The notes: generated by a model from the sequence alone, not told the origin. A stretch of 64,000 nucleotides of DNA from Arachnopeziza araneosa (GCA_003988855.1 QYAI01000081.1:248001-312000); one strand, 5' to 3'; positions 47,746-60,058 are shown, counted from the first letter of the stretch. A program made the numbers and translations.

Positions 47746-48080
47746 GTTGGAGACTTTGGCATTGTGATGATAGATGAGGTAAATGTGGAAGCAGAAAGAC
47801 TCGGTGGTATTTTATGAGACCTCAAGGCGTTGGGGAGAAAAAAATGACTAGTCAATGAAAAGAAATGAACTGAGCCAGTTTTGCACATTTTTATAATGAG
47901 TAATTCGCTAGTTGATCTGAGTGAGTGCTTTTGCAAACTGCCACTTTTTGATTGCGCTGCTGTAATATGTTGGAACGAGTCTTTATATTTGCTTGATCTC
48001 ATGAGACTCAATATCGTTCAGGTTTTAAGATCCTATGAGACAGAATCCTCCCCTGTTTCCAAAATTGCATAGTTCTGTCC
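47746..48080. other. Short convergent intergenic region
   Basis: Holds the 3' ends of ARPC4 (plus) and the ZIP transporter (minus). The opposing ORFs are not supported as genes. Confidence 0.5.
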
Positions 48081-49308
48081 TCAAGCCCACTTCCCAAGCA
48101 ACGACATCACCCCAGCACCTAAGAACACACATACCACCATGAACGTCAAGCGCTTCTCACTCCTCGTCAAGTCTTCATTAAACAAAAAGTCCCTAGCTAA
48201 CAACTCAACCAGCCCAGTGTAGACCAAGATGCCCGCTGAGATTGAATCCAGTAAACCACTAACCACATTTGCCGTAAAACTTCCAGAGTCATAGGTCGTT
48301 CTCAGCCCCAAGCCAATAGCTATCGCAATGGGAGTCGTCAACCCATAGCCTGAGCACAAGAACCATGGCAGCCATGAATACCGCTTTGGAAAAGGAATAG
48401 CCGACATTCTGGCACCGATACCGAGACCCTCAAATGATTGATGGAAGACCAGAACTGGATAGAGCGTGCTGAATTCTTCGCCAGCAGTGCCGAGATTTAG
48501 ACCAATTATTACGGAATGGAAGATAACGCCGAACTCGAGGATGAGAAAGGCAGCAATCTGCTGGCGGAAGGAGCGTTCCTCAGTCTCAGATGCTGAAGCC
48601 GTTAGACTTGCACCCTCAAGATCTTTATCACCACCAAGCTTTTTGGCAGTGAGGTCTTTCGCTTCCTGGGCAGCAGCGATAGAGTTATACAGTCGAGGAT
48701 CCTGATCACCAGAATGGATTTGCTGATGCGTGAGTGCAGTATCATTTAGCATACCACCCTTAGGTTTTTCAGGGCCGTCAGTTATAACATTCTCGATGGT
48801 AGGACCGTGACCGAAACCGTATTTGCGAGAGACATATTGCTCTGCGCCAAAGTCCAGGAGGAAGATCAGCATGACAGATATCAGTACGATGGCGGGACAC
48901 CAGGAGTAGTCTGCCCATTTCCCGGTCATTCCAACGCATGTTTGAGGGCCGATTTCGCTGTAAGCAGGGTCGAGGAGACTGTGGAACGTCGGTTAGTGGT
49001 TTGTTGATATTAGAGATGGGGTCAGGGGAAGCGAACTGGATGAATGCCGTAGCAATTATGACCCCAGCACCGAAGTAGCGCGCAAACAAGTAGACATAGA
49101 TATTGATTCGGAGCCATCGCACTCGAGCTGCGATGACCGGGAAGAAAGTTGCTGCGGAAGAGACAATAAGGATCACAAAAAGAGCGGAGATACGAGCTCC
49201 TAGATGGCCGTTGTACTCATTTCCGCCTTTGTTGATGTAACAGATGATATCCTTTGGGTCTGCGGTGTCAAGATTGACAGACGTTGGATCAGTGATCGAG
49301 GACGACAT
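48081..49308 (-). CDS. ZIP-family zinc/iron transporter
   Basis: Two exons: 49308-49037 and 48978-48081 with a 58-nt intron (gttcgc...ccacag); 389 residues. It would bring Zn2+ (or Fe2+) into the cytosol across the plasma membrane. Eight membrane segments are visible: three before a large hydrophilic loop (residues about 150-215) and five after it. The fourth and fifth carry the metal-path residues, IFHSVIIGLNLGTAGEEF and VFHQSFEGLGIGARM, the ZIP signature. The junction restores ATAFIHLLDPAYSEIG, conserved in fungal Zrt1/Zrt2. The loop is less His-rich than in many ZIP proteins. Start: the in-frame ATG at 49308; the upstream in-frame codons begin with TTG. Confidence 0.94.
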
Positions 49309-49912
49309 TGCTGCTCTCAACTGCTTCTATCTTCGGGTGGATAATGTGAAGTGTGGGAAGTCGCTTGGAAGTATCCAGGGAAACGAATGCAAGATTTATA
49401 TTGCAAATTCTGAAGGACAAAGTTCGCAGTAGCCACTTTTGCTAGTAGATTCCATATGGAAGGTCCTCAGTCAAAATATGTGTAATCGCGCCTTTTCGTT
49501 GGTATAGGATTGAGAGCTGGGGTGGGAAGGGGTGTCCAAAAACACCTTGTTGGGTACCTTAGCGGTCCAACCTTGATGGCATGTATGCAAAGCTTGTATT
49601 TTTCCCTTGCTTATCTTACTATTTCTAGTCCTAATTGGATGTCTTCGATGCGAGGCCCGAGCTGAATGACTTGTCACTTACTTTCACTTTGAGAATGGAC
49701 ATTGAGCGCGCTTGACGGAAGCTGCGAAGTCGCTGACACTCACGAGAAATCAACACCAGTACCTTGTCTTTGCTGATCTTATATATTACATATATATGCA
49801 TCAACCACGCAGATGCAGAACCAATTGCGTTCAATATAATTGCGTGATCCGTTTCCTTGGGCCTCCCGCCTAGCTATCAAGGTTGATAAGTGCCAACCCC
49901 CAATCGATGCAT
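49309..49912. other. Intergenic, promoter of the ZIP gene
   Basis: Upstream region of the ZIP gene and 3' region of the MFS gene. Zinc-response elements would be expected, but none can be assigned with certainty. Confidence 0.45.
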
Positions 49913-51597
49913 CTATTCAGTTACAAAACTTCCTAGTGCAGCTGCTGCGGTGATTAATGAAGCCGCGCAACACATAAAAACATTTTCTCTGTGGCGTAGA
50001 CCTATAGATATCTTATCTCAGTTTATGTTCTACTCGTTAGATGAAGAAAATGTGCTTACCGTCTTTTGTCAGCATTAGCCCAACTACCACAAATGTATTT
50101 AACGGAATCCTCATAATTCCATAAATCTTAGCTCTTACACCATCATCAATAATCTTCTCTTTCAGATTCGCAATGCTGGGAAAGTAGACGCCGCAGCAAA
50201 TCTCGAAGATGCAGAAACACCAGAAAGTGATGGCTTCATCGTGAATGAGAACCGGAATAATAAAGCAGAATGAAGCGACAGAGAGGGTCGCTGTAAGGAG
50301 CGTCGAAGAGGAGATCTTCCATTGGTCTTTCCTAAGGGAGGAAAGATAGGTGAAGAGAAGGGAGCCGAGCATCATGCCACACATCAGAACGGCGAAGATT
50401 GTACCAAATGGAAGGTCGTTTTTGTCTCCGCTTTCCTGCCTTGAGAGTTTGAGGGCAGGAAATTTGAAGAAGATCCTGTCATAGTTAGAATCCTATTTGT
50501 TCGCTCGTCGTCTTGCATTTAAGACGAGATTCCAACAAAGTCCATCACTTACCAGAGATACATAGAGCCTTCAAAAGCACACGAGGTGATGCAAAGTGCC
50601 CACAAACGTTTATCTACGAATCTCAGTAACTTTCTGTTTAGTAGCCAATTCCATCTTACCGTTCGTAATATACTTGAATCCGTTCTGCTCCTTTTCTGAG
50701 AAGTCATCTAGCCTCTCTTTATTTGCACTATCTCCATAATTTTCATTCTGCAATATCTTAGTATCGTTTCCTGAAGATTCACATTACTCTTACCCAATGT
50801 CGAGATATGTATCCGAAAGCAAGAAAGAGCGACACTACAGCGGCCATAAACGGTGCTGTCTGTGTTCCTGTAAAATCTGCAACCCCTTGTGCAAACAACC
50901 CCGCCAAAATAGCAATTACGCCATTCAGAGTGGTCATGATTCCAAAGATCTCACTCAAAGAGCCGCCAGCATCACCAATATGCTGTCGATGATACTCTGT
51001 CACCATCCAGCTCTCGAATACACTGTACATGAGTGTCGTGGACAAACCTCCTAGGATCCGGCCTGCGAAGAGAATGATGATATCATCGAAGATAATAGAG
51101 AAGCAAGAAAGTGAATAGACGATACAGAAGAAGAGACATGCAGTGCGGCGACCATATCGATCTGCTAGTGAGCCAACGAATGAGGCAGAAATAGCTGCAG
51201 CGAAAAAGCCGGTAGTGAAGAGGTAGGCAACGGTTTCTTCGGCCAGACCTTTCTGGTCTGCAATTGCTATTAATTTCTAATGTTTGTGTGTTGGAGCTCC
51301 AATTTACCTTTATACATCGTATAAATATATGGCCCCTCATTTCAGTTTAGTTCTTGTAATTATTATTAAGGATTAAAATACCTGTAACCAATCCGCTCCA
51401 AATACCAGCAAGTATACAGGTAAGAATCTTCTTTTGAACTCCCAGTTTATAGTTTTCGCAGCCGCAACAGCTTCGAGGTTAGAGCTATTTGTTGCATCGT
51501 GACTTTTTGCCGCAAGAGTTTCTCGTCGATGTTGAAGATATCCAAGGAATGTGTTAAGAGCTATGAAAACTACTAGATTCGACTCATAAAACCCCAT
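49913..51597 (-). CDS. MFS transporter, MFSD5-like (molybdate-anion transporter family)
   Basis: Seven exons: 51597-51382, 51335-51308, 51266-50794, 50747-50660, 50613-50553, 50475-50060 and 50016-49913; 461 residues. All junctions keep the frame. It is a 12-segment membrane carrier. Family landmarks: the N-terminal MGFYESNLVVFIALNTFLGY, VYLLVFGADWLQGPYIYTMY, SFVGSLADRYGRRTACLFFC (MFS motif A), GRILGGLSTTLMYSVFESW and the late segment RIPLNTFVVVGLMLTKDG. This set matches eukaryotic MFSD5, the algal relative of which imports molybdate. Substrate in this fungus is inferred from the family only. The open frame upstream of the chosen ATG (to 52005) lacks conserved sequence. Confidence 0.92.
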
Positions 51598-52507
51598 TTT
51601 GAAGACTGCCCCAATGTTGAATGGAGTCTCTGCACAAATGAAAAGGTGGGTTTCTGAAATAGAAAGTTTGGAGTTCCTCAAAAGAATGACGGCCGTGAGC
51701 GGCAAGCAAGGGGGGTCCGAAGAACGAGCCCAACGCCACGATTCTAAAAGGGGACAAGTCTGTGGAGTGGCGGGGAGCTGAAATGCAAATCCCACAGGCG
51801 ACAGGCCATTCTCTAAACATTGGCAATAAAGTCCGCCTACAGATTTCTCCGAATGGAAATCGCTCCTAGCTTCAACATTGGAGAGGCTTGGATAATTTAT
51901 TATATAGTTAAATGATAACTCCAAGTTCAGCACCTCAAAACAACACAAGCACGAGAGGAACAGCAATGACGATATGTTACTGAGGAAGAGCAGACCATGA
52001 GACAATCATCGCGACCCCGTGTCAATGGAAACTTTAATCAAGGGGTCAGGGGTGACATACGGCCATGGCGTCAAGATCAGGCGTTATCAACCTTGAACGG
52101 GACCTAGCCCTAAACTCTAGAGCGCCATAAATGGGTTATTAGTTTCAGCCCACGCAGGCAGTTTTGGACTTTTGTTCCTGAAATGCTTTTTGCTAATATT
52201 TCTCCTGAAGCCACCTATTGGGGGCAGCGTTCGGGTCCAATGAGAGATTGGTCCCGAGTTTCAATTCAGTTGGGCTTAGAAACTTGTTAAGATGCATTCA
52301 TTTTTGGCATGGCGTTCGCCGTTCGCATAGCTGGAGCTGTGCTCTGGACATTGTTCCAAAAAGGGGGGCACTGGAATGTAATTAAAGATTTCTCATAAGC
52401 CGTTGATTCCTGTACCTCGTTTAGTCTTTCTGATCATCCAACTATATCACGACCAAGTTGCTATCCTTCCTTTACAGCACACCAGGACGACTCAACTTCG
52501 ATCCAAC
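51598..52507. other. Divergent intergenic region, no gene seen
   Basis: Between the MFS gene and the membrane-anchored methyltransferase. Minus-strand frames up to 52005 are continuous with the MFS gene but not protein-like. Confidence 0.45.
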
Positions 52508-53438
52508 ATGGGGCTTAACCAGAGAATTCCCATTGCCTTGGCAATTATTACACTCGTTTTTCTAGTTTCTTTATGGCATGGCAGAGATAGCATTCCTGAA
52601 CATCCTCTTCACTATATCAAAGGGTAAGTCACAACGACGGATTGGACCGGCTGGGTTAGCTCATCAATCATCAGATCACTAGGCAGCAAAACACAAGCAA
52701 AACCCGTTGAGAGCCGCAAATCATTTTACGAGATTGCTCTAAGTTACCAGACGGATGTAAGTTGAGCATATCTAGGTAATAACGTTATTGAGTCTAATTG
52801 AATTCTAGAAAGTCAACAGTCATCATTATGAACGTCTTTACGAACACCGACTTGCACCTCTCCGGGACCAGAAGATCAAGATGCTAGAGATTGGTTTGGG
52901 CTGTGACATGGGCTATGGACCGGGCGCATCCTACTACACCTGGCTTGAATACTTCCCAAATGTCGACCTGTATTACATCGAATACGATGCCGCGTGCGCT
53001 GCGAAATGGGCCAATAAGACGGATAGAGCGACTGTCTTCACAGGCGATCAAGCTGACGAGACCTTTCTCCACCGTTTTCTGATGAAGACCGGTGGTGATT
53101 TCGATGTCATTATCGACGATGGCGGACATACGCAGACTCAACAACGTACTTCGCTCAAAGTCTTATGGCCATCAGTGAAGCCAGGTGGAGTTTATTTCAT
53201 CGAAGATCTTGCTTGCAGTTACATTCCCAAATACGAAGGTGGCTTAGCCCGATATGATACGTTCATGCACGATTTGAAGTTCATTCTTGATGACATGAAT
53301 GAGTGGCCAGGAGTTGGCCCGTACAACTCCATCAGCAAGGAGATTGTAAATTTTGAGTTTACGCAAGAGGTGGTAGCTTTGACGAAAGTAGGACCATATG
53401 GAAAGAACTTTCACCAGAATACGACAGAGACGGCCTAG
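52508..53438 (+). CDS. Membrane-anchored SAM methyltransferase (MycE-like)
   Basis: Three exons: 52508-52623, 52675-52756 and 52809-53438; 275 residues. Residues 8-24 are a single hydrophobic anchor (IALAIITLVFLVSLW), so the enzyme probably faces the Golgi lumen. The body is a class I methyltransferase: IKMLEIGLGCDMGYGPGAS (SAM motif I), VDLYYIEYD (acidic residue for ribose), and FDVIIDDGGHTQTQQ with the DDGGH metal-binding set seen in sugar O-methyltransferases such as MycE; then VKPGGVYFIEDL. The pre-domain KVNSHHYERLYEHRLAPLRD is typical of fungal members. It starts the group of glycan-type genes and lies 5' of the DUF5672 gene in the same direction, so sugar O-methylation is a fair inference. 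Confidence 0.85.
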
Positions 53439-53970
53439 ATAAGCAAAGCTTTTCTGTACTTGATTAGAGATTAATTTATAGAGGATAATTCATAGAAGAG
53501 AATTTATGTAAATATTCAAGCGTTCTCGTCACTAGTTGACGTCGGAAGTCTTTTAGCCTGTGCTGTCCCGAATACCACCTAGGTACAATTTAGCCAATGA
53601 GTTGATGGAAATTATATTGCTGCCGCAGTAGAGGCTCGCCCTAAACATGAGTTCTTCTGCAGAAAAGTATATCTTCAGAGCAAAGTTGTTTCGTTGTTCA
53701 GTTCAAAATGCCTCCAGAACACCCCTGCATTAAGATGCCCAGAACAGTAATTAGTGGCGCGGCTGTTGACCCATCTGGCCCCTATCCGTCCAAAAAGGTC
53801 CACCGAAAATCACAGATCCGTTTTATTGGCGCTGGACTCGTAACGCGAGGATGTCTCAGCTGAAAGCCACGACCGCCTGGTAAGGTAATCCGTACATTCT
53901 TCGAAATGTGAAGGACACCATTTTCTCCTGGCTCCTTTGACATCCATTCCCTGCGGATGAGAACCCCGCC
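53439..53970. other. Intergenic, promoter of the DUF5672 gene
   Basis: No coding sequence supported. Confidence 0.5.
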
Positions 53971-55096
53971 ATGTCGTCTCTCCGGTCTCTCACCTTCAAC
54001 AGCCTCGTGAGGTCTATCGAAAGGAGGAAATGGATATATCCTCTGCTCTGGACTATGCTGGGAATCTGGCTCCTCAAGACCATAGTTCCACGAGCCCTAC
54101 CTCACAGCTCCGTCGTCCCTGAGAACGTCTCGAAAAATGCGACGAAGCAACCCCACACGCCTTTACCAGACCTATATCGGCTCCTTACCCAACAGAGCCC
54201 TGACGCAGCCTCGAAGACCAAAGATCCTGTCGTGACTGCCAACGTGAGCACCAGTTCGAAGGTAGCAGTCATCATGGAGACCCGCCGCTCTGCAGTCCTT
54301 ATCCCTCTTATCATGCACTTCAACGCCGTCCTCGGTCCTGACTGGCCCATCATCATATACACACCCGCTGAGAACTTCGGCTCCTTCAGCACATCTGACG
54401 CTCTCACCCGATATCAACAAGCAGGTCGAGTAGTTGTACGGCCTCTAGCTGAAGGCTTATACTTCCCCAACTGGGACTCAGTCTCGGATTTTCTCACCAC
54501 ACCATGGCTGTGGAATGAACTCGCGCCTGCCGAACATATTCTCCTCTTCCAAGCAGATTCGATCCTATGTGCGAATTCGCCAAGAAGCGTCGAGGATTTC
54601 TTCGATTACGACTTCATTGGTGCACCGATCGTGCCACATCTCGGAGTTGGGTATAATGGCGGGTTGAGCATAAGGAAAAGAAGTACGATGCTGAGGGTTT
54701 TGGACGAATTTGAGTGGGCGAAGAATCCGCATCCTAGACCAGAGGATCAGTGGTATTTTGCTCGGTGAGCTTTGCCCTCTTGAGGTAAAGGGATCAATCA
54801 TATGCTAATGAATCGCAGTTTGAGAGATCTTCAAGACAGGGAAGAAAATGAGGGAATTCCAGAAGAGCAGTGGAGTATCCAACTCCCGACAATGGAGATG
54901 GCGAGGAGTTTTGCTGTTGAGACAATTGATTTCCCAAGTCCATTGGGATTACAGTAGGCCTCCTTAGCTATTTTTGTACAAGCAAATACTGATATGATAC
55001 AGTCAACCTACTAGATTTATACAACAACACATGGTCAGTTTGGATGACTATTGTCCAGAATACAAGCTGGCTACGGCGCCGAGAATCAAGGAATAG
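53971..55096 (+). CDS. DUF5672 protein, putative Golgi glycosyltransferase
   Basis: Three exons: 53971-54764, 54819-54953 and 55003-55096; 340 residues. One hydrophobic anchor at about 20-38 (WIYPLLWTMLGIWLLKTIV) follows a basic N-terminus: a type II membrane protein. The lumenal part begins with VAVIMETRRSAVLIPLIMHF and WPIIIYTPAENFGSF. It contains HILLFQADSILCANSPRSVE with an acidic pair like the DxD of GT-A transferases, then DYDFIGAPIV and VGYNGGLSIRKRSTML, and after the second exon boundary ARSFAVETIDFP and LGLHQPT. This is the DUF5672 pattern, thought to be a glycosyltransferase fold; donor and acceptor unknown. Confidence 0.88.
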
Positions 55097-55305
55097 ATAT
55101 ATACCCTTTGCAATATAATAAGATTTAAACATTACTCAATATTCCCACCCTGTCTAAATGCCAACTCTTCTTATTCCCTTGCCGAGTGATACTGTTTCCG
55201 TCTTTCGCTGAATGCCAAATCGTAACGCCACAATCTTCAAGCTTCTAAACATTCATATGGGTATCTGGTAAACTCCAAGCCATAAAACGAAAGCCCATAA
55301 CACTA

Positions 55306-57104
55306 CTACTTCACACTGATCTTATCATTAACCCACTTCGCAAATTTCACACTCTTAGCATCCACCCCTCTAGCCACCAAATCACTCACCCAAAACAACA
55401 ACGGATACAGAACACAGCCAGTAAGGGCGACACCGATTCCATATCCATAATCATAGTCTCCAATCCATATCTTCTCTAACGAGGGTAGCGAATGCAACCA
55501 CTGACTCATTTTATACCCCAGAGTGTAGAGAATGGTCCCATGGCAAATATAGATGGCGAAGGAGATCTTTCCCAAATATTGGGCTAAACGAGTTGTGAAG
55601 ACGGCTTGGAGAAGAGGGAGGGAATCAATGATGAAAACGACATTGGCGGCCGCGAGAGAGATCCAAAATGTGTCCAGAAGATAAGGACGGTGATAATGGG
55701 GTGGGATGTAGCTGTTGTTCTTGGAGTCAGCATTCCCGGCTTGGTTATATAGAGAATGTTAAGTAACTTATTTAGAGTGTCTTCGTTCCAAAAATGATAG
55801 CTGAGAATGAAGAACGCATGGTAGAAAGATCAAACAGGAAGGCCTAGCTCAGAGAGTGTCACTTACCGAGCGAGCATTCGAAATCCAGGAGAGGAGGCAG
55901 CGCCAAAGTCTATGATAGGCATCGAGAGAATATGAAGACTGATGAGAGTGTAGACCGTCCAGAGGAGAGCTTTCAGTACTTTCCAGGGTGTAAAGCGTGG
56001 CTTGTAGGTGATGGTTGGAGAACTTGTTGGGAGAGGTGAATCTGGTAATGCAACGGAATTTTGTGATGCTTGGCGGATGTGATGAATTTCGCATAGGAGA
56101 ACACCGCTGATGAAAAGAAATAAATGAGAATAGGCGTAGAAGTTAAGGTAGAGGACTGTGATGATTAAGATGGCAAGTCGGTAGGGCCCACGTAGCTTGG
56201 ATACTGCGAGTAGTATAGTAAAAATAACCATTGAACCGTAGAACTCCACAGGGATTGTCCACAGGTTCGTGTCATAGACAGGATTATATCCTCCCGGAAA
56301 GAGGCGGGGTCGAAATGGATCAAGCAGTTCGAGCACACTGTTATACCAGCACTTCAAATTATCCCACAAAAATGGAGACATTGGCGGTTGTCGTGATCCA
56401 GGGCCAACACCGTAAAAGTTCATGTACGCTGCCAGCATGGAAAAGAATGTAACAAATGCCGGTGGTATCACCAATCGCATCCCACGGCGGACAACGGAGG
56501 AGCCCAGAGAGGCCAACACCTCGGGGAAATCGCCTCGACGCATAAGTTGGAGCGGCTTATAGCTGAGCGAGAACCCAGAAACGACGAAGAATATGGCCAC
56601 ATTGGAAGAGCCAGACATTCCCAATCTGATGATTGGAAGTTGAACAAAGTGGTAATCGTTTGGACTGCTCCCCCATCCGCGATTGAGATTAAAATACCAG
56701 AGTACTGAGGAGTGATGGCAGACCACCATCAGTGATGCCACCCCGCGTAATCCATCTAGCCATGCTGTTTGGTGTAGTTTTCGTGGTTTGGATTCTTCGA
56801 AAAAATTCAGGAAGCTAGGGATAATGGCGACGAAAATGGTGAAAGCAATGCTTCTGGCGGATTCGAAAAATGAACGGTATTGAAACCGGCTTTTTGGTGT
56901 TGATAATTCTTCTTCCAGCTCAGAAAGATCTTCTAACTCCTCCACCGCTTCTACATATTTCTCGTCCTCGAGGAGTCCTTGTTCTGAACCAGGAGAGTGG
57001 AGTTCTAGCTCCTCGGATGGAGCGAGTAATGGTTGGTATGAGGTTGAAGAGACGGTCCAGTTTTTGGCCCATGAAGGACCAGTTTTTTTATGAAAGAAAT
57101 CCAT
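55306..57104 (-). CDS. Acyltransferase 3 family membrane protein
   Basis: Two exons: 57104-55867 and 55711-55306 with a 155-nt intron; 547 residues. The N-terminal 90 residues are acidic and cytosolic. Then come about ten membrane segments of the acyltransferase-3 (OafA/YrhL) fold, which O-acylates sugars on the lumenal or outer face. Seen: LDGLRGVASLMVVCHHSSVL (conserved Arg and the HH pair in segment 1), NVAIFFVVSGFSLSYKPLQL, NLWTIPVEFYGSMVIFTILL (the W..P.E/G box) and KISFAIYICHGTILYTLGYK. The junction restores FRMLARYIPPHYHRPYLLDT. It is convergent with the DUF5672 gene and divergent from the O-fucosyltransferase-like gene. Confidence 0.9.
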
Positions 57105-57843
57105 TCGAAATTCGCTGGAGTAGAAAAGATCACATCACGGAGAAAGAGAGATAGGGACGACGGATCGCCATGATAATCAATCACCTGGAAAACAAAAGCC
57201 ACAACATTGCAATATCAAACACGACATATTCGACCAGTCGGGCTAGCCAACCTTTGGCCAGTAGGAGGAGCGGCCTCCTTTAGACTTACCTCCGCACCAA
57301 GGGTATCTCAGCTCGTGGGGTGATATCATGTTGTACCAAGAGCATTCTTGCTCTCTCATCCCAGAGGGAAACCAGAGACATGCAGTCAACTCATCGTATC
57401 ACCACGGGCACCAAACTTTCGTCTTTATACTTTCTGAGGAACAAAGGATTACGTCCACGGCTGACGACGATTCCGAATTGCCGGCGCGGCGACGCTCCAA
57501 TATCTTGATGTTCAGAACTACTTGGGATAGTGGGCTTGGTGGCGTATTGATTTCCGCTCAAGCAGGAATAGCGCTAGCCAACTTAAGCGGCTCTCCAATA
57601 CTAGGGGGCTTTAGGGGTATCTCAGCTCCGCATTGGGCGCAGAACTATCAGAGTTTACAGAAATACTACTGCTTCATTCTGCGGTCTCGGACCCCATTCA
57701 GAGTAAGTCGCGGCACCCAAAGGCCCTTGTACATTCCTCAAGGTGGCACCCCCTCCCGCTGAAGTTTCACTGGGTTTCAATGATATCTTTTCCTATTCTT
57801 TTCACTGTGCGGTGCCTTTAAGCCCCTCGAATATGTTTTCATA
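57105..57843. promoter_or_regulatory. Divergent promoter region inside the glycan gene group
   Basis: Separates the acyltransferase start (minus) from the O-fucosyltransferase-like start (plus), so both could be controlled together. ORFs at 57320-57762 look like chance. Confidence 0.4.
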
Positions 57844-59283
57844 ATGTATCAACAACATCGTGGAATTTTTCTTTCGTTAGGCAGTCTATTCTTTCTCTAC
57901 CTTCTTTATCTCTCTGGCACTCTTCGACACTTCTCCGAGTTCAAGTATAGTGACTATACCTACCTCCTTCCCGGTAGCCAAGATCCGAGTTCGATATCTC
58001 CTCAGACGAGTACGCCAGGTCCTTCCTCGGACCATTTGGGATACAATGGAAATGCAACCATAACCATCCCTGGTACTGTAGAGCCATTCTACGGTTTGCC
58101 AGAGCTTTGTGCAAGTACACAATGGACGGAAGGTTTATGGCTTCACTGCCATAGCTACTGCGGCTTGAACCAAACCTCTGTCTGCGGCGGCTTGAACAAC
58201 GCTCGTAATCGCATCCAAACATGCTTGCGGCTTGCAATAGATCTTGGCGCCGGTATCATTCTCCCTTCCGCAACAACCAGGACTGCGGACCTCATAAATA
58301 CAAACCAGGATACCGTTTGCCCTGATTATTTCTGGGACACCAAATACCTCAACAAAGAGATGGCTAAGAGGTGTCCACAGCTGCTGATACGACAATGCGA
58401 CGATAGGAGAGGGATCGAGCATGAGATTGTGACAGATCAAAGAGGATATCTCGACGCCGCCCACCAGAGTGGAACTTTCCGAGAGATGGTGCACACAGCT
58501 TTTGAGAGCTCTGAAATAAATATTTCAGATGTCAACCCCGACAACCAGGCCGTGGTGAACTATGGAGATTCTTATATTGGCTGGAACTATAACGAAGCCG
58601 GAGAGCTAAAGACTATACGCAAGGCCCTTTTTAAAGTACTCAGATTTAACGAAAATTTGCTTGGGATGAGTCGGCAGATCTTACAGAGCCCAGAGTTGGA
58701 GGTGGGCAACTATATTGGCATTCATCTTAGGGGGGAAAGTGACTGGCCAGCCAGTTTTGGCTCGGCTGATGATCAAATGAGACTTTATGCTCAAGAGATT
58801 AAGACGCTTCAACAATGGGCGCCTATAAAGATCGTTTATGTCAGCGTAAGTGACGTCCCATGATCCTTTTGAGCACATCTAATACTCTATCAGTGTGGCG
58901 ATCAAGATGCCATTCAGCGTTTCAGGGAGCTTTTAGAACCTGATGGGTTCATAGTCTATGACAAATACACGCTCCTCGCTTCGAAACCTGAAATGCTGCG
59001 CAGGGTCGAGGCTCTACCTTTTGATCAGAAAGCCATCGTCGAGTATGAGACTCTTGTCCAGTCAAAGTTTTGGATGGGAGTCATCATGTCCTCAATGTCG
59101 TCATTGATAGCTTATGCTCGAGAAGTTGATCACGAAGGCGATTTCTTTTCTGACTATATCTTTCCTAAAAGTGTCAAGGGCGGCTTGGAAAGACACTATC
59201 CTATGGCACCAGCGATCAAGGGTAACAATGAAACTATGTTGATGGTTGTTGATGGAGTTGATATTATGGATTCTTTCCCATAG
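57844..59283 (+). CDS. O-fucosyltransferase-like type II membrane protein
   Basis: Two exons: 57844-58845 and 58894-59283 with a 48-nt intron (gtaagt...tatcag); 463 residues. Residues about 8-26 form the anchor (IFLSLGSLFFLYLLYLSG). A Cys-rich start of the lumenal part (WLHCHSYCGLNQTSVCGGLN) is followed by GGLNNARNRIQTCLRLAIDL, the donor-site helix style of GDP-fucose protein O-fucosyltransferases. The key motif IHLRGESDWPASFG (His294, Arg296, Glu298, Asp300) corresponds to the HLRxExD motif that binds GDP-fucose. The end, VQSKFWMGVIMSSMSSLIAY, matches the family's last helix and strand. It may act on fucose or another GDP-sugar. Confidence 0.85.
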
Positions 59284-59597
59284 ACATGAAATACATTTCT
59301 GGCTGGCGTTATTGCTTAGGTTATATACCCTAGAATCATAAATATTGTTCAAAAACAATCATCCATGCATCAACTCCAGTCTACGAGGCTTTTGTAGAAG
59401 CATGCTCCGGTTGCAACTATATCAACTGTGCAGGTATAACTTCAGCTTCATGAAATCTACCACAGAAGTTGTGCACACACACTTCCGGGGGTTGTGCATG
59501 AAATCTCGATTTTACATTCACTTAACGTTACACACGAAGTACGATAGAAGTAAATTTAATATTCTACATCTCGCTAGATTCATTCCCCCACCCCCTC
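59284..59597. other. Convergent intergenic region
   Basis: 3' region between the O-fucosyltransferase-like gene and the small repeat gene; nothing else recognised. Confidence 0.5.
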
Positions 59598-60058
59598 TTA
59601 ATTCCTCTTTCCTAAATTCTCATGAACGGTCCCACCAATCTTTCCGTCAGGATTAAACTTTTCTCTACAGATTGTTAGCTCTCTCTGCCTCTCTTGCCTA
59701 AGCAAATCAAAGTGCCAGACTTCAAACTGATCAACTGAAAAACTCACCCTAAAAATCCATCCTTCGCAAACGATCCGCCAACTTTATCTGCCGTACCTCC
59801 AATCGCTCCGTCCGCCTTAAACATAGATCCTATTGCCCCATCTTTATTGAAAACCGTGGTGTTTGATGAATGTATATCTTGCTATATGGTAGTGATAGAG
59901 TTAGGTTCATTACGTCTAGAATCATGCGGAGAGACGCGAGGAAGCAAAGAATGACTGACTTGTTGTTTAGCAGACTCCGGAAGGGAGTGTTCAACATCGA
60001 GGCTCTTTACAGCACTGTTAACGCCGCTATTCTCTACTGTTGAGTTAGATAGGTCCAT
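59598..60058 (-). CDS. Small glycine-rich protein with FxxDGxIGG repeats
   Basis: Three exons: 60058-59960, 59881-59748 and 59664-59598; 99 residues; each exon is too short to show up as a long ORF. Introns are gtcagt...catatag and gtgagt...ctgtag. The protein has a Ser/Val-rich start (MDLSNSTVENSGVNSAVKSL) and then four related units: FNKDGAIGSM, FKADGAIGGTADKVGGS, FAKDGFLGE and FNPDGKIGGTVHENLG. This Gly/Asp repeat style recalls small stress-induced, LEA- or CsbD-like proteins of fungi. The repeat continues smoothly across both junctions, which is strong evidence that the splicing is right. Function unknown. Confidence 0.75.

Noticed and set aside
51600..52005. N-terminal extension of the MFS transporter
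   Set aside because: Open frame but not protein-like; the ATG at 51597 begins the family's usual N-terminus.
57320..57762. 144-residue plus ORF between the acyltransferase and O-fucosyltransferase-like genes
   Set aside because: No start context, no family-like sequence, and overlapping frames of similar length.
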